Below are positions 14,164 to 20,950 of a stretch of 27,162 bases of DNA, piece after piece; the first letter of the stretch is position 1; the number at the start of each line of letters is the position of its first letter. Location of the stretch: the NCBI GenBank assembly GCA_937893145.1, contig CALBJW010000184.1, positions 1 to 27,162 of the forward strand, written 5' to 3'. A program made the position numbers and the translations under genes. This DNA comes from an uncultured Prevotellaceae bacterium. Lineage in GTDB: Bacteria > Bacteroidota > Bacteroidia > Bacteroidales > Bacteroidaceae. The notes beneath the pieces are model-generated. The model did not search any database, was not told where the DNA came from, and worked only from the letters and a program-made list of their open reading frames with translations.

Positions 14164-15201
14164 TTACTTATACTGTCTGAGGGCAGACAACAACTGAATG
14201 TTTTCGCCCTTTGTACCAATAGTGATTCGCAAGCAGTTGCCACAAAGATGAATATGATTGCGGTTGCGAACTATGATACCTTTCTGCACGAGATACTTGT
14301 AAATGCTTACAGCATCATCCACTTCTGCAAGGAAGAAGTTTGCATCTGTTGGATAAACCTTCTTCACGATTGGGAGATCGGCTATCGAATTCATCAACTT
14401 ACCTCGTTCTTCCACTATCAATGAGATGTTGCGATGCAAGATTGTTACGTTCGAAAGTATCTCAATAGCTTTCTCCTGTGTCAGCTTGTTCACATTATAA
14501 GGATATTTCACCTTATTAAATAATGCAATAATATCTGCACTTGCAAACGCCATACCAAGACGAATAGCTGCTGCACCCCAAGCCTTGCTGAACGTATTGA
14601 GAACGATGAGGTTAGGATACTGAGCAAGCTTGCTTCGCATAGGTGTCTGAGATGAGAACTCAGAATATGCTTCATCTACAATGACAATACCCTCAAACTC
14701 ACGAAGAACCTTCTCTATCTTCTCTGTAGCAAACGCATTACCTGTTGGGTTGTTTGGTGTACAGATAAAGATAATCTTTGTGTTCTCATCACAAGCTGCG
14801 AGGAGCTTTTCAGGGTTGATATCGTAGTTTTCCTCAAGTGAAACCTTACGATACTCAATGTCGTTTGTATCAGCACATACCTCATACATTCCGTATGTTG
14901 GGTCGATAGCAACTACGTTGTCGATACCCGGACGGCAGAAGATGCGATAAGGCAAGTCAATCGCTTCGTCTGAACCATTTCCAAGGAAGATATTCTCAAC
15001 TGGCACTCCTTTCAACGGAGAAATCATCTTCTTCACCTCTTCCTGCAATGGGTCTGGATAGCGGTTGTATGGTGCAGAGTGCGGATTTTCATTGGCATCG
15101 AGGAAGACATCTGCCTTCATGCCCTTGAACTCATCGCGTGCACACGAATATGGTTTGAGAGCCCATATATTAGGGCGTGTCAATTCACTTAATGGTTTCA
15201 T
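14164..15201 (-). CDS. hisC: Histidinol-phosphate aminotransferase
   Basis: 345 residues, a fold-type I PLP enzyme that turns imidazole-acetol phosphate plus glutamate into histidinol phosphate. Visible: FLDANENP (33-40), GNGSDEAIDL (74-83), CTPNNPTGN (147-155), IVDEAYSEF (174-182), and the PLP lysine Lys206 in NTFSKAWGAAAIRLG. The start overlaps the hisD stop by 4 nt (ATGA type), so the pair is translationally coupled. The C-terminal CGNCLRITIG carries the substrate-phosphate Arg. Cytoplasmic. Confidence 0.95.
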   Translation of the reverse strand: MKPLSELTRPNIWALKPYSCARDEFKGMKADVFLDANENPHSAPYNRYPDPLQEEVKKMISPLKGVPVENIFLGNGSDEAIDLPYRIFCRPGIDNVVAIDPTYGMYEVCADTNDIEYRKVSLEENYDINPEKLLAACDENTKIIFICTPNNPTGNAFATEKIEKVLREFEGIVIVDEAYSEFSSQTPMRSKLAQYPNLIVLNTFSKAWGAAAIRLGMAFASADIIALFNKVKYPYNVNKLTQEKAIEILSNVTILHRNISLIVEERGKLMNSIADLPIVKKVYPTDANFFLAEVDDAVSIYKYLVQKGIIVRNRNHIHLCGNCLRITIGTKGENIQLLSALRQYK

Positions 15202-16475
15202 TTCTTCATTCTTACGGTCATCGCATTCTTATGTGCATCAAGCATTTCTGCTGCTGCCATGAGTTCTACGGCACGACCAATTTTCTGTACTCCCTCTGCT
15301 GTGAGGTTTTGGAAAGTCACTTTGCGGCAGAACGAATCAAGGTTCACACCACTATATGCTTTTGCATAACCGCTTGTTGGGAGTGTATGATTAGTACCCG
15401 ATGCGTAATCTCCTGCACTCTCGCATGAATAGTGTCCCACAAAGACCGAACCTGCATTAACGACAAGGTCACAAAGGTCAAGGGCATTATCCATCGAGAG
15501 AATAAGATGTTCTGGTGCATACTCATTACAAATCTCGAATGCTTCCTTGATGTCTTTGAGGATAAATATCTTGCTGTATGTGAGTGCCTTCTCGGCAATC
15601 TCCTTTCGTGGAAGGAGAGCAAGCTGACGGTCAACCTCAGCACTTACTTCCTTTGCCACCTTCTCACTGTCTGTGAAAAGGATAGATTGCGAATCTACTC
15701 CATGTTCTGCCTGGCTAAGCAAGTCGGCAGCTACATAAACAGGATTGCATGTTTCATCTGCAACAATAGCAACTTCTGAAGGACCTGCAGGCATGTCGAT
15801 AGCAACTTCATGCAGACTAACCTGTTGTTTTGCAGCCATCACGAACTGATTGCCCGGACCAAAAATCTTGCTCACCTTTGGCACAGACTCTGTTCCGTAT
15901 GCCATAGCACCAATAGCCTGCACACCACCTGCCTTGTAAATGCGGTTGACACCTGCAATACGAGCAGCAACAAGAATTGCAGGATTGAGTTTTCCTTCTT
16001 TATTTGGTGGCGAACAAAGCACGATATCCTTACAGCCAGCAATCTTGGCTGGAGTAGCAAGCATGAGGACTGTCGAGAAGAGAGGTGCTGTACCTCCAGG
16101 GATATAAAGTCCTACCTTCTCAATAGCGATGCTCTTCTGCCAACACTTTACTCCAGGCTGAGTCTCAACACAGATAGGTTCAAACTTCTGTGCCTCATGA
16201 AACTTAGCGATGTTACTGTGCGCAAGTGTGATAGCAGCCTTGAGTTCTTCGCTGACAAGTGTCTCTGCTGCTTGCATCTCTGCCTCAGAAACAGCGAGTT
16301 GTGACAATTCAACCTTGTCGAACTTCAACTCGTATTCCTTGACAGCTTCATCACCTCGTGCCTGAATATCATCAAGAACTGTCTTCACAGTCTGGCGAAG
16401 TTCAGAGGCATCACGGTGTGGGCGTTCCAAGAGGGCTGACCACTCTGTGCGTGTTGGATTGACTATTATATTCAT
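15198..16475 (-). CDS. hisD: Histidinol dehydrogenase
   Basis: 425 residues, usual length. It oxidises histidinol twice with NAD to give histidine, using a zinc ion. Seen: the NAD-domain stretch VGLYIPGGTAPLFSTVLMLA, FGPGNQFVMAAKQ, DMPAGPSEVAIVAD, the catalytic Glu/His in EYAPEHLIL, and SAGDYASGTNHTLPTSG with a zinc-ligand His near the C-terminus. All key blocks are intact. It is 1 nt from hisG and overlaps hisC, so it sits firmly inside the his operon. Confidence 0.96.
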   Translation of the reverse strand: MNIIVNPTRTEWSALLERPHRDASELRQTVKTVLDDIQARGDEAVKEYELKFDKVELSQLAVSEAEMQAAETLVSEELKAAITLAHSNIAKFHEAQKFEPICVETQPGVKCWQKSIAIEKVGLYIPGGTAPLFSTVLMLATPAKIAGCKDIVLCSPPNKEGKLNPAILVAARIAGVNRIYKAGGVQAIGAMAYGTESVPKVSKIFGPGNQFVMAAKQQVSLHEVAIDMPAGPSEVAIVADETCNPVYVAADLLSQAEHGVDSQSILFTDSEKVAKEVSAEVDRQLALLPRKEIAEKALTYSKIFILKDIKEAFEICNEYAPEHLILSMDNALDLCDLVVNAGSVFVGHYSCESAGDYASGTNHTLPTSGYAKAYSGVNLDSFCRKVTFQNLTAEGVQKIGRAVELMAAAEMLDAHKNAMTVRMKK

Positions 16476-16476
16476 A

Positions 16477-17328
16477 TTATAAAATCATCTTTTCAATAGG
16501 AGTAACAAGAATGCCTTCAGCACCAAGTGCCTTCAACTGACCAACAATCTCCCAGAAGTGCTTCTCATCGAGAACTGCATGTACCGAGCACCAGTCTTCA
16601 TCTGCAAGTGGAATGATAGTTGGCGACTTAAGACCAGGAAGCACCTTAATGATTTCATCGAGATGTGCCTTTGGAGCATTCATGCGAACATACTTCTTGT
16701 CTTCTGCGATGAGTACAGACTCAATCTGGAAGAGGAGCTGTTCGAGGATTGCCTTCTTCTCGTCGCTCATGTCCTTGTTACCAATGAGGAGAGCCTCACT
16801 CTTCATAACAACTTCCACCTCACGAAGGTTGTTGCTGATGAGGGTTGAGCCAGAAGAAACGATGTCGAAGATACCATCGGCAAGACCAATGCCAGGAGCA
16901 ATCTCTACACTACCTTGAATGACGTGTACATCCATATTAACTCCCTTTTCCTTCATGAAGTTCTTGAGGATGTTTGGATATGATGTTGCAATCTTCTTGC
17001 CTTCAAACCATTCTACGCCTTTATAGTCAATTGCCTTTGGAATAGCAAGACTGATGCGGCACTTTGAGAAGCCGAGGCGCTTGATGATTTCTGCATCTTC
17101 ACCACGTTCAACAAATTCATTTTCACCAACAATACCGAGGTCTGCAACGCCGCTTGCTACGGTCTGTGGGATATCATCATCACGGAGGTAAAGAACCTCA
17201 AGTGGGAAGTTGGAAGCTTGAACGAGAAGTGTGCGCTTCGATGAAGGGACCTTGATGCCTGCTTCCTGAAGAAGATTGATAGTGTCTTCGTAAAGACGAC
17301 CTTTTGATTGTACTGCTATACGTATCAT
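16477..17328 (-). CDS. hisG: ATP phosphoribosyltransferase, long form
   Basis: 283 residues. It joins ATP and PRPP in the first, committed step of histidine synthesis. Residues 1-205 form the two-lobed catalytic part, with VQSKGRLYEDT at the start and GLADGIFDIVSSGSTLISNN as the PRPP loop region. Residues about 210-283 are the ACT-like regulatory domain of the long form, which binds histidine for feedback control; no HisZ partner is then needed. First his gene in the leftward order hisG-hisD-hisC-hisB. The 92-nt gap upstream shows no clear TAnnTTTG promoter, histidine-codon leader or riboswitch; the genes may depend on transcription from upstream. hisA, hisF, hisH and hisI are not in the window. 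Confidence 0.95.
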   Translation of the reverse strand: MIRIAVQSKGRLYEDTINLLQEAGIKVPSSKRTLLVQASNFPLEVLYLRDDDIPQTVASGVADLGIVGENEFVERGEDAEIIKRLGFSKCRISLAIPKAIDYKGVEWFEGKKIATSYPNILKNFMKEKGVNMDVHVIQGSVEIAPGIGLADGIFDIVSSGSTLISNNLREVEVVMKSEALLIGNKDMSDEKKAILEQLLFQIESVLIAEDKKYVRMNAPKAHLDEIIKVLPGLKSPTIIPLADEDWCSVHAVLDEKHFWEIVGQLKALGAEGILVTPIEKMIL

Positions 17329-17420
17329 AATTGTCTGTTGTTTGTTTTGTGTTATATGGAGTATTCTCGAGACTGAAATGAGTTGTTTTTAGTTTTTCTT
17401 TGCCTCACTACTCCTAATTA

Positions 17421-18611
17421 TTAATTAATGATAAATTCTCCTGTAATAATCCTTTTGTTTGAAGGACTATATGTACCGATAAGCGGCGCCTTTTTCTGTG
17501 GCTCACAATGTCGGAAGAACTCAAGTATGTTCTTATAACTATAGACATCGGTGTCGAAGACAACATAGTCAAAACCATCAGTCTTGACCTCTCCGTCTAT
17601 AGCCCCATTTCGACATGCTGGTATGTCGAGTGAGTGGTAAGACAACCTGTTCTTTTCACAAATGCCCTGCATCTCTTCAAGGTTTTCTCCTGTCGAGACA
17701 ATAAGGAATTTATTTCGTCTGATGTATTGCATGCGGGTCATCTTCTCCTCTTTTTTCCTGAAGATTTTCGATTTGAAGAATGATGCTACACCTTTTAAAT
17801 AAATAGCAAACTTAATTGGTAAAGTGACAAACACATTGTAGTGCCCATAATGCTTCTCAAAGAAGATGAGCATTGCCTTGTAGAATGTGGTCACATAGCG
17901 GAAACTTGTCTTATTTGTTGACTCGCCCTTATAGTGCAAGATGCTGATTGGCAAGTAGTAATTCTTCTTTCCTGTCATCATCATGCGGTAAGAGAGGTCA
18001 ATATCTTCGCCATACATGAAGAAGTCTTCATCAAGAAGTCCCGACTTCTCAAGTGTGGAGTGGCGAATGAACATACATGCTCCCGAGATAACTTCTATCT
18101 GATTTGGCAGATTCTCATCGAGGTACTGCATATAGTATCGTCCGAAAGTTCTGGACTTAGGGAATCGGTTGCACAGTCCTGTCATCTTACAGAAACTGGT
18201 GAATGGTGTAGGAATACCTCTTCTCGACTCAAGTGCAAACGAACCATCGGTTCTCAACATCCTCACACCCATCGCTCCTGCCATTTGGTTTTCATCCATA
18301 AACTTAATACAAGACGTGATGACATCCTCACCAAGTATAGTATCTGGATTGAGCAAAAGCACGTATTCGCCCTTTGAAATCTTTATCGCTTGATTGTTGG
18401 CTTTAGCAAATCCACCGTTCTCTTTGTTGGCTATGAACAATACATCACGGAAACGTGGCGTGAGATATTCTACCGTGCCATCCGAACTGTTATTATCGAC
18501 AACAATAACCTCAGTATTTATTCCACACGAAGAACGTACTACCGACTCAAGACACTGCTCGAGGTAGTACTTCACGTTGTATGAAACAATTATAACTGAA
18601 AGCTTTACCAT
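17421..18611 (-). CDS. GT2-family glycosyltransferase with extra C-terminal domain
   Basis: 396 residues. Residues 1-255 are a GT-A fold of the WbbL/rhamnosyltransferase-like GT2 group: LSVIIVSYNVKYYLEQCLES (4-23), VVDNNSSDGT (37-46), NGGFAKANNQAI (65-76), LLLNPDT (85-91, the place of the DxD motif) and MYGEDIDLSYRM (199-210, catalytic base region). Residues about 255-290 are basic with a hydrophobic patch, perhaps membrane-contacting. Residues about 298-396 form a separate small alpha/beta domain (KFLIVSTGENLEEMQ, FDYVVFDTDVYSYKNILEFF) I cannot name. Likely adds a sugar to a cell-surface glycan precursor on the cytoplasmic face; donor and acceptor unknown. Lies 36 nt after the small membrane protein and 92 nt before hisG. 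Confidence 0.85.
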   Translation of the reverse strand: MVKLSVIIVSYNVKYYLEQCLESVVRSSCGINTEVIVVDNNSSDGTVEYLTPRFRDVLFIANKENGGFAKANNQAIKISKGEYVLLLNPDTILGEDVITSCIKFMDENQMAGAMGVRMLRTDGSFALESRRGIPTPFTSFCKMTGLCNRFPKSRTFGRYYMQYLDENLPNQIEVISGACMFIRHSTLEKSGLLDEDFFMYGEDIDLSYRMMMTGKKNYYLPISILHYKGESTNKTSFRYVTTFYKAMLIFFEKHYGHYNVFVTLPIKFAIYLKGVASFFKSKIFRKKEEKMTRMQYIRRNKFLIVSTGENLEEMQGICEKNRLSYHSLDIPACRNGAIDGEVKTDGFDYVVFDTDVYSYKNILEFFRHCEPQKKAPLIGTYSPSNKRIITGEFIIN

Positions 18612-18647
18612 TATCTTTTTACCGTTATCGTTAGTCCGCTGATGACA

Positions 18648-19103
18648 TTAATCGTTGTTTAGAGTTTCGAGATAATTCCTTATATTACCTTCTGATGGAT
18701 AACACAGGAATGTGACTGCCATCGCTATCAATGCACAAACACCGCAAGAGAAATTGAATGTTGCAAAATAGGCAATCTCACACAATATTGCTACGAACCA
18801 TATTATTGTCATACGAACCATGCTCCAAACCATATAGTTGTTGAGTGCCTGGTCAAAGTTCATTCGTTTAAGATTGTTTTTTGTATTGAGTGTAAACAAC
18901 TTAAGTGCTAATGGCACAAGAAGCAAAACACCTGCCACACAAAGTATTTGCAGTATATATTCTGTCTGGCTCTTTGGCTCTACACTACCGCAGAAGTCTA
19001 AATCCATCTTCTTTCCAAGAAAGTAGAATAATATGACAACAAACCAATCCGAAAAGAATGAAACCTTTAATATGAGCAATATCTGTTTAATTTTCTTATC
19101 CAT
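18648..19103 (-). CDS. Small four-helix membrane protein of unknown function
   Basis: 151 residues. I do not recognise a family. Four hydrophobic segments are visible: about 13-30 (FFSDWFVVILFYFLG), 48-68 (ILQILCVAGVLLLVPLALKL), 92-112 (VWSMVRMTIIWFVAILCEIAY) and 113-135 (FNFSCGVCALIAMAVTFLCY). The loop after helix 2 is basic and the N-terminus begins with Lys, which suggests both ends face the cytoplasm. It starts 13 nt after recR and ends 36 nt before the GT2 gene, so it is almost certainly expressed with them. The tight fit and sensible membrane pattern support a real gene. No catalytic motif is visible. Confidence 0.75.
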   Translation of the reverse strand: MDKKIKQILLILKVSFFSDWFVVILFYFLGKKMDLDFCGSVEPKSQTEYILQILCVAGVLLLVPLALKLFTLNTKNNLKRMNFDQALNNYMVWSMVRMTIIWFVAILCEIAYFATFNFSCGVCALIAMAVTFLCYPSEGNIRNYLETLNND

Positions 19104-19116
19104 GTTATTTGTTCTT

Positions 19117-19734
19117 TTAGTTTATACGGAACGGAATTCTATTCACAAGACTTCGTCCAAGTGTCGCTTCGTCGGTGTATTGCAACTCGTCGTTGACCGA
19201 CAATCCTCGTGCAAGAACCGAGAGTTTAACACCTTCAAAACGAGCCAACTTCCTTGAAATGAAGAAATTCGTGGTGTCGCCCTCCATCGTACTGCTTAAT
19301 GCGAGTATCACTTCCTGCACTCCACCTTCTTCTATTCTATCGACAAGACTCTGAATCTCAAGGTCACTCGGACCTATTCCGTCCATTGGTGATATGACAC
19401 CTCCCAAGACATGATACAGTCCCTTATACTGCATTGTTGCCTCAATAGCCATCACATCCTGTATGTTTTCAACAACACAAATGATGCTGCCGTCTCGTTG
19501 TGGATTGCTGCAGATGCTGCAAACTTCCGTATCTGATATGTTGTGACACACCTGACAATAGTTCACCTCATGGCGCAACCTCGTGAGAGCTTCGCAAAAT
19601 CCATCAACCTTTTCAGCATCGAGACGAAGTGTGTGGAGCACAAGGCGCATAGCAGTCTTGCGTCCTATTCCAGGCAACTTAGCAAATTCATCTACTGCCT
19701 TGCCTAACAATGCCGACGAGTATTGTTGTTCCAT
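19117..19734 (-). CDS. recR: Recombination mediator protein RecR
   Basis: 205 residues from the chosen start. RecR forms a ring clamp that works with RecO and RecF at single-strand gaps. Seen: the helix-hairpin-helix LPGIGRKTAMRL (20-31), the four-Cys zinc finger (Cys60, 63, 72, 75), and the Toprim domain from about 83 (ICVVENIQDVMAIEA, LGGVISPMDGIGP, ALSSTMEGDTT). The reading frame stays open upstream to 19779, but family N-termini begin near MEQQYSSALL, and the longer start would pass through a good -7 promoter element, so 19734 is preferred. First gene of the long leftward run that reaches the CNNM gene. Confidence 0.95.
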   Translation of the reverse strand: MEQQYSSALLGKAVDEFAKLPGIGRKTAMRLVLHTLRLDAEKVDGFCEALTRLRHEVNYCQVCHNISDTEVCSICSNPQRDGSIICVVENIQDVMAIEATMQYKGLYHVLGGVISPMDGIGPSDLEIQSLVDRIEEGGVQEVILALSSTMEGDTTNFFISRKLARFEGVKLSVLARGLSVNDELQYTDEATLGRSLVNRIPFRIN

Positions 19735-19742
19735 ACAAGATG

Positions 19743-19750
19743 CAAAGGTA
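19743..19750 (-). promoter_or_regulatory. Candidate -7 element of recR
   Basis: On the minus strand TACCTTTG matches TAnnTTTG exactly and ends 9 nt before the chosen recR start (19734), so the message would have only a few leader bases. The nearest -33-like TTG (19779-19777) is 26 nt away, longer than usual, which lowers confidence. It lies inside the longer possible recR frame and argues against that longer start. Confidence 0.4.
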
Positions 19751-19960
19751 ATCATTTTCTTTAATATATAATGTATCAAGCGAGAAAAATGTAATAATCA
19801 TTTAACATTTTGGACAAAATCACATAATTACATTCGCATTTTCATTAACATTTGTGCAAAAAATCAGCTGAAGAAAAGCCACTCGCAATAAAGGCATCAT
19901 CCATATTTCACCCTTCAACAAGCACAAAATCACCAATCATCACCACTCTTTCACACGCTT

Positions 19961-20093
19961 GACAATCGACTATCAAGCTATATGACAGTCGTCTGTCAAT
20001 AGCATGACAGTTGCCTTTCAACCGCACGACAGTCGCCTTTCAACAGCACGACAAACACCCATCTTTCCACCGACAATCACAAATCTTTTCTTC
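19961..20093. repeat. Six-unit 22-nt tandem repeat with dyad symmetry
   Basis: Units begin with GACA at 19961, 19984, 20006, 20028, 20050 and 20072; the first is 23 nt and the rest 22 nt. The middle units share GACAGTYGYCTKTCAA, the last two are degraded. Several units are inverted repeats in themselves: GCTTGA (19957-19962) with TCAAGC (19973-19978), and GACAG (19984-19988) with CTGTC (19993-19997). There are no spacers, so this is not a CRISPR array. Confidence 0.8.
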
Positions 20094-20239
20094 AACCATC
20101 AACCCATGCGCTATAGAGCATCAAACAACCTCCATTCATACCCCCAAAATCCTCCCTTCAATTCTCCCCATTCCACACAAAAAAGTGCATCAGTCAACGC
20201 CACAATTCAGCATTAAACCGATACACTTATCAAACTCTC

Positions 20240-20256
20240 GTATTATCTTCTAATAC
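20240..20256 (-). terminator. Possible weak terminator after the DUF1573 gene
   Basis: GTATTA (20240-20245) and TAATAC (20251-20256) form a 6-bp, AT-rich stem with a 5-nt loop, 16 nt past the DUF1573 stop codon. No clean T-run follows on the minus strand, so it is a weak candidate, but no better one was seen. Confidence 0.3.
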
Positions 20257-20271
20257 AATTCTTTATAGTAT

Positions 20272-20700
20272 CTATTTATTATCCTTTTCAATCTTTGAAG
20301 AAACTGGCACATCAGTCATCTCACCTTGTATGAAGATGCGAGCCATATCGTCCTTACAATTCGTAAAAACTTGTATGCTTCTCTTGAACTTTCCAGGCAT
20401 CTTTCCGTTACCGTCGTAAGTAACTTTTATTTCACCTGTACCACCAGGAGAGATGAAGTCTTTAGGCCACTCAACATTGGTGCAACCACATGATGGATGA
20501 ACATAATTGATGACAAGCTTTGCATTACCTGTATTTGTGAATCGGAACACACATTTGCGAACTGGTTCGTCCATACAGAATGTACCAAGATTGATTGTAG
20601 TCTTCTCAAATTTGATTTCGGGACGTTTCTTTGCAGAAGCGCCAACGCAGACCATAAGAGCTGCTAAAATTACGAAAATTTTCAGTTTCATATACATCAT
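20272..20700 (-). CDS. Exported DUF1573-domain protein
   Basis: 142 residues. The N-terminus is a typical signal peptide, with MKLKIFVILAALMVCVGASA from residue 4 and likely cleavage after ASA near residue 23. The rest is one DUF1573 domain, an immunoglobulin-like beta fold related to ASH/HYDIN-type modules: TTINLGTF, VFRFTNTGNAKLVINYV, HPSCGCTNVEWP and SPGGTGEIKVTY. The paired Cys in SCGCT is characteristic. Such small exported proteins are common in Bacteroidetes, and their role is unknown. Start at 20700, 20697 or 20691 (Met4) cannot be settled; Met4 gives the most compact signal peptide. It diverges from yidC. Confidence 0.88.
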   Translation of the reverse strand: MMYMKLKIFVILAALMVCVGASAKKRPEIKFEKTTINLGTFCMDEPVRKCVFRFTNTGNAKLVINYVHPSCGCTNVEWPKDFISPGGTGEIKVTYDGNGKMPGKFKRSIQVFTNCKDDMARIFIQGEMTDVPVSSKIEKDNK

Positions 20701-20818
20701 TTTTAATGTTTATCTGTTTGATTGTTGCGGTTGGCAGAGGTTTAATCTCTTTTATTATAATATAAGAAATTTGCACAAACATGTTGCTTTCTGCTGACAT
20801 CTCAACCGAATTTTTGTG

Positions 20819-20847
20819 CAAAAGTACAACATTTCAACAATATTCAA
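20819..20847 (-). promoter_or_regulatory. Candidate promoter of the DUF1573 gene
   Basis: On the minus strand TTG (20847-20845), an 18-nt spacer and TACTTTTG (20826-20819) resemble the Bacteroidetes promoter, with a spacer slightly short. The leader would be about 115 nt. The site is back to back with the yidC promoter: the two -33 elements are only 7 nt apart. Confidence 0.4.
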
Positions 20848-20854
20848 GCAGAAT

Positions 20855-20887
20855 TTTGCAGTATTTCATTATAATTTTGTAAATTTG
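20855..20887 (+). promoter_or_regulatory. Promoter of yidC
   Basis: TTTG (20855-20858), a 21-nt spacer and TAAATTTG (20880-20887) match both parts of the Bacteroidetes promoter. The start would be near 20892, giving a leader of about 58 nt before the yidC ATG at 20951. Confidence 0.7.
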
Positions 20888-20893
20888 CACGAT

Positions 20894-20915
20894 TTATGTC
20901 GGCTTTTCGGCATAA
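20894..20915 (+). other. Hairpin at the start of the yidC leader
   Basis: TTATGTCG (20894-20901) and CGGCATAA (20908-20915) can pair over 8 bp including one G-U, with a 6-nt loop. It lies right after the predicted transcription start. A 5' hairpin of this kind may protect the message from decay or affect early elongation; it is not followed by a T-run, so it is not a terminator. Confidence 0.45.
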
Positions 20916-20950
20916 CTCTTTTTACGAGAAAACAAATTAATAACAAATAA

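Larger units (their letters stand above)
19780..20271. other. Gene-free, G-poor intergenic region
   Basis: About 490 nt between the recR start and the DUF1573 stop, both leftward. From about 19890 to 20240 the plus strand is rich in C and A and strikingly poor in G, unlike any other stretch here. Two small overlapping plus-strand frames (20004-20253) are short, Pro/His/Ser-rich and match nothing I know, so I treat the region as noncoding. It holds the 22-nt repeats listed separately. The minus strand would give a G/U-rich RNA if DUF1573 transcription reads through. Confidence 0.6.

Noticed and set aside
17329..17420. Histidine leader peptide, T-box or riboswitch before hisG
   Set aside because: No run of His codons, no terminator/antiterminator pair and no clear promoter could be found in the 92-nt gap.
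19735..19779. Longer recR start adding 15 residues
   Set aside because: RecR proteins begin near MEQQYSSALL, and the extension contains a perfect -7 promoter element; the shorter start is more likely.
19961..20093. Possible CRISPR array
   Set aside because: The repeats are head to tail with no unique spacers, the units diverge, and no cas genes are nearby.
20004..20253. Two small plus-strand ORFs in the G-poor region
   Set aside because: They run through the tandem repeats, have biased Pro/His/Ser content, overlap each other in different frames, and show no promoter or ribosome site.
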